Shown: positions 1-6,359 of the stretch, in pieces
Numbering within the stretch: position 1 is the first letter of the stretch
Layout of the letters: every line of letters begins with the position of its first letter
Assembly (NCBI GenBank): GCA_947175455.1
Contig: CAMWMW010000113.1
Span: 1-6,359 of the forward strand
Length of the DNA stretch: 6,359 nucleotides
Reading direction: 5' to 3'
Source: an uncultured Porphyromonadaceae bacterium
GTDB taxonomy: Bacteria; Bacteroidota; Bacteroidia; Bacteroidales; Muribaculaceae
Made by a program: the position numbers and the translations under genes
The notes under the pieces: model-generated
Seen by the model: only the letters and a program-made list of their open reading frames with translations
Databases searched by the model: none
What the model was told of the DNA's origin: nothing

Positions 1-2503
1 ATGCCACCCAACTGTAACATGTCGCATGGCTTTTGTTGAAGGCGTATGATGCAAATTTTTCCCAGTCCGCCCAGATTTTTTCAAGAGCCTGCTCGGGATG
101 TCCGTTTTTCATACCCTGCTCCATGAATTTTTTCTTGAGCTTCATCATCTTGTCGATCTGCTTTTTACCCATCGCCTTTCTCAGCATGTCAGATTCACCG
201 CGTGTGAAGCTTGAGAGCAGACGCGAGAGGAGCATCACCTGCTCCTGATATACGGTTATGCCGTAGGTCTCCTCAAGATACTGCGACATTATCGGTATGT
301 CATACGTGATCGGTTCGTCACCATGTTTACGTCTGATGAACGATGGGATATAGTCCATAGGTCCCGGACGATAAAGCGCATTCATGGCTATCAGGTCTTC
401 GAATTTTGAAGGCTGAAGCTCACGCAGGGACTTCTGCATACCCTCAGACTCAAACTGGAATGTAGAAGTAGTGTTGCCCTTGCAATACAAGTCAAACGTC
501 TCCTTGTCATCAAGCGGGATATGGTCGATATCGACATCAATCCCTCTCGTATGCTTGATGTTTGCAATAGCTTCTTTGATAATAGAAAGCGTTTTGAGTC
601 CGAGGAAGTCCATCTTGATCAATCCGGTTTCCTCAATCACACTTCCCTCATATTGAGTTGATATAACCTTCGAGCCATCGGCATCGGTTGCCATCGATAC
701 CGGAACCCAGTCGGTTATGTCGTCACGACATATGATCACACCGCACGCGTGAATGCCCGTTCCACGGATGTTCCCTTCAAGCTGTTCGGCATATTTCATT
801 GTCTCTCGCACACCCTCGTTGGGATTCTCTTTCTCCGCGGCAAACTCTTTATTGTAGAGCAAACAGTTTTTGAAATTGATTTTCGGTGCCTTTCCGTTGA
901 CCTCGGGCAAGCGATCGGGCACAAGCTTTGCAAGACGGTTTGCTTCCGGAAGCGGAACCTCAAGCACTTTTGCCACATCCTTTATTGCCATTTTCGTTGC
1001 CATCGTCTGATATGTGATAATATGGGCAACTTTTTCCTCTCCATATTTTTCAGTCACATACTTCAGAACCTCATATCGCCCGTCGTCATCAAAATCGACA
1101 TCTATATCAGGGAGAGATATTCGGTCCGGATTTAGAAAACGTTCAAAGAGAAGGTCGTATTTGATTGGGTCTATCTGGGTGATTCCAAGACAATAGGCAG
1201 CCGCACTTCCGGCTGCGGAACCACGACCGGGACCGATGCTCACTCCAAGTTTCTTTCTTCCTGTATTGATAAAATCCTGCACGATGAGAAAGTATCCGGG
1301 AAATCCCATTGTCTTCATTATGTATAGTTCAAACTTCAGACGTTCTTTTACATCATCAGGCAAAGGATTCCCATATCTCTCAAGCGCGCCCTCCATGGTC
1401 AGTTTTTCCAGATAATCGGCTTCAAACTTGATACGGTAAAGTTTGTCGTATCCTCCGAGTCGCTCTATTTTTTTCTTTGCCTCGTCTTCAGAAAGAACCA
1501 CATTGCCGTTTTCATCCTGAGTGAATTCATCAAACAGCTCCTTTTCCGTTATTCTCGCTCGATACTCCTCTTCCGTTCCAAATTCCTTGGGAATATCGAA
1601 GAATGGCATGATAGGGGCGTGATTTAACGTATAGAATTCAACCTTGTCAAGTATTTCCTTAGTATTGTCTATGACTTCCGGAATATCCTTGAATATCTCA
1701 CGCATCTCTTCGGTCGATTTGAGCCATTCCTGTTTCGTGTAATGGAGACGGGGCTCATAAAAAGATTTCTGCATGGATACGCATATAAGGCGGTCGTGCG
1801 CTTCCGCATCGTCTTCAAAAGTGAAGTGCACGTCGTTGGTCGCAACCATCTTTATGTTGTGCTTGCGTGCGAATTTTATCAGGTGTTCGTTGACTTTTGT
1901 CTGCTCTACAAACACTTCGCGGTTCGCATTTTCTTTGAATGTCTCATGCCGTTGAAGTTCTATGTAATAGTCGTCACCGAAAGTCTCCTTGTACCAGACA
2001 ATCCGTTCCTCAGCCTTGTCCAGGTCTCCGTGCATGATAAACTGAGGCACTTCACCTCCAAGACATGCCGAACACACAATCAGTCCATCACGGTGCAGAG
2101 CAAGCTCGTTACGGTCAGTCCTCGGCTTGTAGTAATAGCCCTCGGTCCATGCCTTGCTGACAAGTTTGACGAGATTGTGGTATCCGGTGCTGTTCTTGGC
2201 AAGCACGATAAGGTGATATCCATTATCAGTCTTGTCTTTTTTATCTGTCATTTTTTCGCGCGCCACATACATCTCGCAGCCGATGATCGGCTTGAATTTC
2301 TCTTCGTCAGGTTTGCCTGAATTCTTTTTCTCAACATAATTGAAAAATTCCTTGATTCCGAACATATTGCCATGATCGGTCAGCGCGATTCCCCGTTGTC
2401 CGTCGGCGATGGCTTTGTCTACAAGTTCCGGTATTGTCGCCTTTCCGTCAAGAAGGCTATATTGCGAGTGCACGTGAAGGTGCGTGAATGGTATATTGCT
2501 CAT
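1..2503 (-). CDS. dnaE: DNA polymerase III subunit alpha, N-terminal 834 codons (3' end outside window)
   Basis: Catalytic subunit of the replicative DNA polymerase (family C). The reverse strand reads without a stop from ATG at 2503 to the window edge. Residues about 6-285 are the PHP domain: HLHVHS with H10 and H12, D19, TDHG with H44, GCE with E77, H97, and NDVH with D224 and H226. The palm carries GPGRGSAAGS (from G424), PDIDVDFD (465-471, with D468 and D470 the likely catalytic pair) and MDFLGL (D632, the third aspartate). The fingers begin after that and the visible part ends just past FNKSHA (823-827), so roughly the last third of a protein of about 1,200 residues (tail with beta-clamp and tau contacts) is missing. 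The PDIDVDFD motif lies about 67 residues later than in E. coli (D401/D403), owing to extra sequence between the PHP domain and the palm motif. The start is supported by the conserved HLHVHS motif following within 8 residues and by a promoter 25 nt upstream. No frameshift was seen. Confidence 0.97.
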   Translation of the reverse strand, partial: MSNIPFTHLHVHSQYSLLDGKATIPELVDKAIADGQRGIALTDHGNMFGIKEFFNYVEKKNSGKPDEEKFKPIIGCEMYVAREKMTDKKDKTDNGYHLIVLAKNSTGYHNLVKLVSKAWTEGYYYKPRTDRNELALHRDGLIVCSACLGGEVPQFIMHGDLDKAEERIVWYKETFGDDYYIELQRHETFKENANREVFVEQTKVNEHLIKFARKHNIKMVATNDVHFTFEDDAEAHDRLICVSMQKSFYEPRLHYTKQEWLKSTEEMREIFKDIPEVIDNTKEILDKVEFYTLNHAPIMPFFDIPKEFGTEEEYRARITEKELFDEFTQDENGNVVLSEDEAKKKIERLGGYDKLYRIKFEADYLEKLTMEGALERYGNPLPDDVKERLKFELYIMKTMGFPGYFLIVQDFINTGRKKLGVSIGPGRGSAAGSAAAYCLGITQIDPIKYDLLFERFLNPDRISLPDIDVDFDDDGRYEVLKYVTEKYGEEKVAHIITYQTMATKMAIKDVAKVLEVPLPEANRLAKLVPDRLPEVNGKAPKINFKNCLLYNKEFAAEKENPNEGVRETMKYAEQLEGNIRGTGIHACGVIICRDDITDWVPVSMATDADGSKVISTQYEGSVIEETGLIKMDFLGLKTLSIIKEAIANIKHTRGIDVDIDHIPLDDKETFDLYCKGNTTSTFQFESEGMQKSLRELQPSKFEDLIAMNALYRPGPMDYIPSFIRRKHGDEPITYDIPIMSQYLEETYGITVYQEQVMLLSRLLSSFTRGESDMLRKAMGKKQIDKMMKLKKKFMEQGMKNGHPEQALEKIWADWEKFASYAFNKSHATCYSWVA

Positions 2504-2528
2504 GTCGTGTATTATTCAAAAGCGAATG

Positions 2529-2559
2529 CAAAGATAACACTTGACGACTATTTTTCCAA
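2529..2559 (-). promoter_or_regulatory. Candidate Bacteroides-type promoter for dnaE
   Basis: On the minus strand TATCTTTG (2529-2536) fits the Bacteroidota -7 consensus TAnnTTTG exactly. A TTGG (2556-2559) lies 19 nt upstream and serves as an imperfect -33 element (consensus TTTG). The -7 box ends 25 nt before the dnaE ATG, leaving a short leader rich in A and T with no Shine-Dalgarno. The motif match and spacing are seen directly; activity is inferred. Confidence 0.6.
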
Positions 2560-2628
2560 TTCCATATCAGGAAAAGTGTTGTCCTGTTACTGAAAACATG
2601 TCACAATGCCGGAACGTGCGATATAAAC

Positions 2629-2648
2629 AAATTCAGCATGGCGAATTT
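2629..2648. promoter_or_regulatory. 20-bp imperfect palindrome upstream of hutU, operator candidate
   Basis: AAATTC (2629-2634) and GAATTT (2643-2648) are perfect inverted arms around the 8-nt centre AGCATGGC. The central CATG also pairs, so 16 of 20 positions are symmetric. It lies between the two divergent promoters, with its right edge 37 nt upstream of the hutU -33 box, a place where an activator or repressor dimer could bind. No T-run follows, so it is not a terminator. AT-rich DNA can give such symmetry by chance, and no regulator gene is in the window. Confidence 0.3.
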
Positions 2649-2685
2649 AGTATGATGAATTATGTTTTATAATATTTAGAAAAAA

Positions 2686-2716
2686 TTTGCAAGGTCTGGA
2701 ATAGTTCTTAATTTTG
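2686..2716 (+). promoter_or_regulatory. Candidate Bacteroides-type promoter for hutU-ftcD
   Basis: TTTG (2686-2689), then 19 nt, then TAATTTTG (2709-2716): both boxes match the Bacteroidota -33 and -7 consensus (TTTG / TAnnTTTG) with the usual spacing. Transcription would begin around 2720-2724, which places the ATG at 2725 at or next to the transcript's 5' end and leaves a leader of about 20 nt before the ATG at 2743. This is the main evidence for the hutU start chosen here. Confidence 0.7.
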
Positions 2717-2742
2717 TAAAAAATATGAATAAAAAATGTACC

Positions 2743-4737
2743 ATGGATAACAACAGAATACTTCTGGATGCCGAATGGCATGATATGCCGGCGTTTAAAG
2801 AGGGTATCCGTCGGGCACCCGACAGGGGATACACATTGACACCTGAGAAAACCAGAACTGCATTGAAGAATGCACTTCGTTATCTTCCGCCGGAGCTGCA
2901 TGAAAAAGCCGCTCCCGAGTTTCTTGAAGAATTGCGCACTCGCGGACGTATATATGCATATCGGTTTCGCCCTGAAGGAGATCTTGCAGCCAGGCCCATT
3001 GACGAGTATAAAGGCAAATGTATCGAAGGCAAGGCGTTTCAGGTTATGATCGACAATAATCTCTGTTTTGACATAGCCCTTTATCCTTATGAACTCGTGA
3101 CTTACGGCGAGACGGGACAGGTTTGCCAGAATTGGCTGCAATACCGTCTTATAAAGAAGTATCTTGAGGAACTTACAGACGAGCAGACCCTTGTCATTGA
3201 GTCCGGTCATCCTCTCGGACTCTTCCCTTCCCGGAAGGATGCTCCGCGTGTCATAATAACAAATGCCATGATGGTCGGATTGTTTGACAATCCCCACGAC
3301 TGGCATGAGGCGATGCAGATGGGTGTGGCGAATTACGGGCAGATGACGGCGGGCGGCTGGATGTATATCGGACCTCAGGGTATCGTGCACGGCACGTTCA
3401 ACACCCTGCTCAATGCCGGTCGCATGAAACTTGGAGTGCCTCAGGATGGCGATTTGAGAGGGCACCTGTTCGTGTCTTCGGGACTTGGCGGCATGAGCGG
3501 CGCTCAGCCAAAGGCAGCGGAAATCGCAGGAGCTGCCGCCATTATAGCGGAAGTGGATTTTTCGCGTATAATGACACGTAAAAACCAAGGATGGGTGTCG
3601 GAGATAACGGATGACATCGCTGAAGCTTTCAGGATTGCGGAAGACGCCATGAAAAAGAAAGTGCCTGTCTCTATCGCATATCACGGAAATGTCGTTGATC
3701 TTCTTGAATATGCAGTCAGTCATGACAAGAAAATAGAATTACTCAGTGACCAGACCTCCTGTCACGCAGTATATGAAGGAGGATATTGTCCTGCAGGCAT
3801 CACCTTTGAGGAGCGCACAAGACTCCTGCACGATGATCCGTTGCGGTTTCATGAATTGGTCGACGACACGCTTCGCCGTCATTATGAAGCGATAAAAATA
3901 CTTGTAGAGCGAGGAACATACTTCTTCGATTACGGCAATTCATTTATGAAAGCCATTTACGATGCAGGAGTGAAGGAGATTTCAAGAAACGGAATTGATG
4001 AAAAAGACGGTTTTGTATGGCCCTCGTATGTAGAGGACATAATGGGACCCATGCTTTTCGATTATGGCTACGGTCCGTTCCGCTGGGTGTGTCTGAGCGG
4101 AAGACATGAGGATCTTGTCAAGACAGACCGTGCTGCCATGGAATGCATCAATCCGGATCGCAGAGGTCAGGATCGAGACAATTACAATTGGATACGTGAT
4201 GCTGAAAAAAACGCGATGGTTGTAGGCACTCAGGCGCGAATCCTGTATCAGGACGCGATGGGTAGGCTTAAAATAGCGCTGAAGTTCAACGAAATGGTTC
4301 GCAATGGTGAAGTAGGTCCGATTATGCTTGGCCGAGACCATCACGATGTAAGCGGTACGGATTCACCTTTCCGCGAGACTTCCAATATAAAGGATGGCTC
4401 AAATGTTATGGCGGATATGGCAGTGCAATGTTTTGCAGGCAATTGCGCACGCGGGATGAGTCTGGTGGCTCTTCATAACGGCGGCGGCGTAGGAATCGGT
4501 AAAGCAATCAATGGCGGATTCGGAATGGTCTGCGACGGCTCTGAAAGAGTTGACGATATTCTGCGCAAAGCCATGTTGTGGGATGTTATGGGCGGTGTGG
4601 CACGCAGGAGCTGGGCACGCAATGAGAATGCCATGTCTACAGTCAGAAAGTGGAATGACACTCAGTGTGAAAACGGCTTTATGATAACAGAACCATTTAT
4701 TGCTGATGAGTCGCTTCTTGATTCAGTGCTCGGTTGA
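2743..4737 (+). CDS. hutU: Urocanate hydratase (urocanase), long eukaryote-like form
   Basis: Cytoplasmic NAD-dependent enzyme of histidine degradation; it adds water to urocanate to give 4-imidazolone-5-propionate. The 664-residue protein is complete. Visible family motifs: YGQMTAGGW (from Y198), the glycine-rich SGLGGMSGAQP segment (to P256) expected to hold NAD, GYGPFRW (442-448), GRDHHDVSGTDSPFRET (530-546) and HNGGGVG (578-584). The length (classical bacterial HutU is about 555) and the GRDHHDVSGTDSPFRET signature place it with the longer class that includes mammalian urocanase. At the site of Pseudomonas putida Cys410 (FC then xGxGPFRW) it has Asp440. The start at 2743 (MDNNRILL) is preferred over the in-frame ATG at 2725, which would add six residues, because the promoter's likely transcription start is at about 2720-2724. 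It is probably first in an operon with ftcD, 74 nt downstream. Function is near certain; only the start is in some doubt. Confidence 0.97.
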   Translation: MDNNRILLDAEWHDMPAFKEGIRRAPDRGYTLTPEKTRTALKNALRYLPPELHEKAAPEFLEELRTRGRIYAYRFRPEGDLAARPIDEYKGKCIEGKAFQVMIDNNLCFDIALYPYELVTYGETGQVCQNWLQYRLIKKYLEELTDEQTLVIESGHPLGLFPSRKDAPRVIITNAMMVGLFDNPHDWHEAMQMGVANYGQMTAGGWMYIGPQGIVHGTFNTLLNAGRMKLGVPQDGDLRGHLFVSSGLGGMSGAQPKAAEIAGAAAIIAEVDFSRIMTRKNQGWVSEITDDIAEAFRIAEDAMKKKVPVSIAYHGNVVDLLEYAVSHDKKIELLSDQTSCHAVYEGGYCPAGITFEERTRLLHDDPLRFHELVDDTLRRHYEAIKILVERGTYFFDYGNSFMKAIYDAGVKEISRNGIDEKDGFVWPSYVEDIMGPMLFDYGYGPFRWVCLSGRHEDLVKTDRAAMECINPDRRGQDRDNYNWIRDAEKNAMVVGTQARILYQDAMGRLKIALKFNEMVRNGEVGPIMLGRDHHDVSGTDSPFRETSNIKDGSNVMADMAVQCFAGNCARGMSLVALHNGGGVGIGKAINGGFGMVCDGSERVDDILRKAMLWDVMGGVARRSWARNENAMSTVRKWNDTQCENGFMITEPFIADESLLDSVLG

Positions 4738-4811
4738 TTGCAATTGAGATTATTGTCCAATCATGCTTCAATGGTCGGGTATGTAAAAATTCACATAAGT
4801 AAGATTGCTTT

Positions 4812-6359
4812 ATGAAAAAAATCATAGAATGTGTCCCCAATTTCTCAGAGGGGCGGGATAAGAATATAATTGATGCCATTACAGCTGAGATAGAGAAGGG
4901 GGGAGAGGTCAAACTCCTTGATGTTGATCCCGGAGAGGCAACAAACAGGACGGTGGTAACATTTGTGGGCGAACCGGAAGCTGTTGTCGAAGCGGCTCTG
5001 AGAGGCATGCGGAAGGCTGCCGAGCTGATCGACATGCGGCATCACCACGGTGCGCATCCCCGTATGGGGGCAACGGATGTCTGTCCTCTTATTCCGGTAA
5101 GCGGCATAACGCTTGAAGAGTGCGCTTCTCTTGCGAGAGAACTGGCTGAAAGAGCGGCGACAGAATTGAACATTCCATGCTATTGCTATGAGGCTGCGGC
5201 ATTCGTGCCTGAACGTAAGAACCTTGCCGTATGCAGGGAGGGAGAGTATGAGGGTCTGGCTGAACGCATGGGAAAAGAAGGCAAAGGACCGGATTTCGGC
5301 GACCGTGCTTTTGACGAGTGTGTCGCCCGCACAGGCTGCACAGCCGTGGGAGCACGCGATTTCCTGATTGCCGTGAATTTCAATCTAAACACTACTTCGA
5401 CACGACGTGCTAACGCTATTGCTTTTGATGTCCGTGAAAAGGGTAGACCGAAAAGAGAAGGTGGTAAACCTAACGGCAAACCTGTCAAGGATGAGAACGG
5501 CAATGTGATAATGTTGCCTGGCACTCTCAAATCCACAAAAGCGATAGGCTGGTTTATAGATGAATACGGTATCGCACAGGTATCGATGAATATAACAGAC
5601 ATGGGTGTCACTCCGCTTCATGTTGCCTTTGACGAAGTCTGCCGTGCTGCGGCGGCACGCGGAATAAGAGTGACCGGCACGGAGATTGTAGGACTTGTGC
5701 CCAAACGGGCATTGCTGGATGCCGGCAAACACTATCTGCGTCGGCAACAGAGGTCTGTAGGCATACCCGAAGAGGAGATTGTCAAGATTGCTGTGAAGTC
5801 AATGGGACTTGATGAACTGAAGCCGTTTGACCCGGCTGAGAAAGTCATAGAATATATGCTTGATGCTGACAAAAACAGCAGAAAACTTGTGGATATGACC
5901 TGTCGTGGTTTCGCAGACGAGACTGCATCTGAATCACCCGCTCCGGGCGGAGGCTCGATATCGGCATACATGGGTGCGCTGGGTGCGGCGCTCGGAACAA
6001 TGGTAGCTAATCTGTCTGCCCATAAAGCCGGATGGGACGAGCGTTGGGAAGAATTTTCAGATGTTGCAGAAAAGGGAAGGTTTCTTCAGGATGCGCTTAT
6101 CCGTCTTGTAGATGAAGATACGGAGGCTTTCAACCGTATCATGGATGTTTTCGCAATGCCCAAAAAGACAGATGAGGAGAAGGCTGCCCGCAGGGACGCG
6201 CTTGAGCAGGCAACACTCTATGCCACTCAAGTTCCTTTGCGCACAATGAAAACTGCGTTTGAGACATTCGACATTCTTGAAGCGATGGCAAAAAACGGCA
6301 ATCCTGCGTCTGTCAGTGATGCCGGTGTCGGTGCGCTTGCTGCAAGAGCGGCAGTGCAG
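4812..6359 (+). CDS. ftcD: Bifunctional glutamate formimidoyltransferase / formimidoyl-tetrahydrofolate cyclodeaminase (3' end outside window)
   Basis: Transfers the formimino group of N-formimino-L-glutamate to tetrahydrofolate, releasing glutamate, then deaminates 5-formimino-tetrahydrofolate to 5,10-methenyl-tetrahydrofolate and ammonia. The 516 visible codons are in frame to the window edge. The transferase domain covers about 1-330: IIECVPNFSEG near the start, NRTVVTFVG (45-53), and HHHGAHPRMGATDVCP with H82, which matches the catalytic His82 of the mammalian enzyme. A basic, glycine-rich insert at about 212-236 is longer than in mammals. A linker (LKPFDPAEKVIEYML, 336-350) joins the cyclodeaminase domain, seen from about 355 with APGGGS (377-382), DEDTEAF (434-440) and SDAGVGA (502-508). 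About 30-50 residues are probably missing. It lies 74 nt after hutU; that gap has no TAnnTTTG box and no hairpin with a T-run, so co-transcription is likely. The ATG at 4812 directly precedes the conserved IIECVPNFSEG motif and has only an AT-rich leader. Confidence 0.96.
   Translation, partial: MKKIIECVPNFSEGRDKNIIDAITAEIEKGGEVKLLDVDPGEATNRTVVTFVGEPEAVVEAALRGMRKAAELIDMRHHHGAHPRMGATDVCPLIPVSGITLEECASLARELAERAATELNIPCYCYEAAAFVPERKNLAVCREGEYEGLAERMGKEGKGPDFGDRAFDECVARTGCTAVGARDFLIAVNFNLNTTSTRRANAIAFDVREKGRPKREGGKPNGKPVKDENGNVIMLPGTLKSTKAIGWFIDEYGIAQVSMNITDMGVTPLHVAFDEVCRAAAARGIRVTGTEIVGLVPKRALLDAGKHYLRRQQRSVGIPEEEIVKIAVKSMGLDELKPFDPAEKVIEYMLDADKNSRKLVDMTCRGFADETASESPAPGGGSISAYMGALGAALGTMVANLSAHKAGWDERWEEFSDVAEKGRFLQDALIRLVDEDTEAFNRIMDVFAMPKKTDEEKAARRDALEQATLYATQVPLRTMKTAFETFDILEAMAKNGNPASVSDAGVGALAARAAVQ

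Noticed and set aside
749..2320. Plus-strand open frames of 128 and 192 codons inside the dnaE region
   Set aside because: They lie opposite conserved dnaE sequence (PHP and palm motifs read continuously on the minus strand) and have no recognisable motif or ribosome-binding site.
2568..2586. Inverted repeat CAGGA-N9-TCCTG near the dnaE promoter
   Set aside because: Arms are only 5 bp with a 9-nt loop and no T-run, which is expected by chance; it overlaps nothing that makes it a convincing operator or terminator.
2659..2673. Inverted repeat ATTAT-N5-ATAAT upstream of hutU
   Set aside because: Five AT-only pairs in very AT-rich DNA; not significant.
2647..3723. A 358-codon open frame on the minus strand opposite hutU
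   Set aside because: It is antisense to the well-conserved 5' half of hutU. Its translation shows no recognisable domain and is rich in Cys, His and Arg as expected for a reverse-frame shadow, and the hutU frame accounts for the sequence.
4738..4811. Possible terminator or internal promoter between hutU and ftcD
   Set aside because: Only the hexamer CAATTG and a short ATTG/CAAT repeat are present; there is no GC stem with a T-run and no TAnnTTTG box.
4697..5971. Several minus-strand open frames of 70-141 codons across ftcD
   Set aside because: They overlap one another and the conserved FtcD domains, and have no family resemblance; they are shadows of ftcD.

Overview
The window is ordinary chromosomal DNA that looks like a member of the Bacteroidota, most likely the order Bacteroidales. 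Three things point there. Both promoter candidates fit the Bacteroides-type -33/-7 pattern (TTTG, about 19 nt, TAnnTTTG). Ribosome-binding sites are A-rich with no real Shine-Dalgarno. The protein sequences (a DnaE with an enlarged region ahead of its catalytic palm motif, a long eukaryote-like urocanase, a fused formiminotransferase-cyclodeaminase) resemble Bacteroidales homologues as I remember them. No database search was possible, so family or genus cannot be fixed.

Layout: positions 1-2503 on the minus strand hold the first 834 codons of dnaE, the replicative DNA polymerase III alpha subunit; its C-terminal part lies beyond the left edge. Positions 2504-2742 are a divergent intergenic region with a promoter candidate facing each way and a 20-bp imperfect palindrome between them. 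Positions 2743-4737 on the plus strand hold a complete hutU (urocanate hydratase). After 74 nt with no visible promoter or terminator, positions 4812-6359 hold ftcD, a bifunctional glutamate formimidoyltransferase / formimidoyl-tetrahydrofolate cyclodeaminase, cut by the right edge after 516 codons.

hutU and ftcD are two steps of histidine degradation. HutU hydrates urocanate to 4-imidazolone-5-propionate. After HutI opens that ring to N-formimino-glutamate, FtcD moves the formimino group to tetrahydrofolate, releases glutamate, and its second domain expels ammonia to give 5,10-methenyl-tetrahydrofolate. The missing steps (HutI, and HutH which makes urocanate) are not in the window and are probably downstream. 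dnaE is an unrelated neighbour that only shares the intergenic region.

I found no mobile element, CRISPR array, RNA gene or undescribed system. The most notable points are the urocanase class, which lacks the cysteine of the well-studied Pseudomonas enzyme; the start-codon choice for hutU, which the promoter position appears to decide; and the palindrome upstream of hutU.
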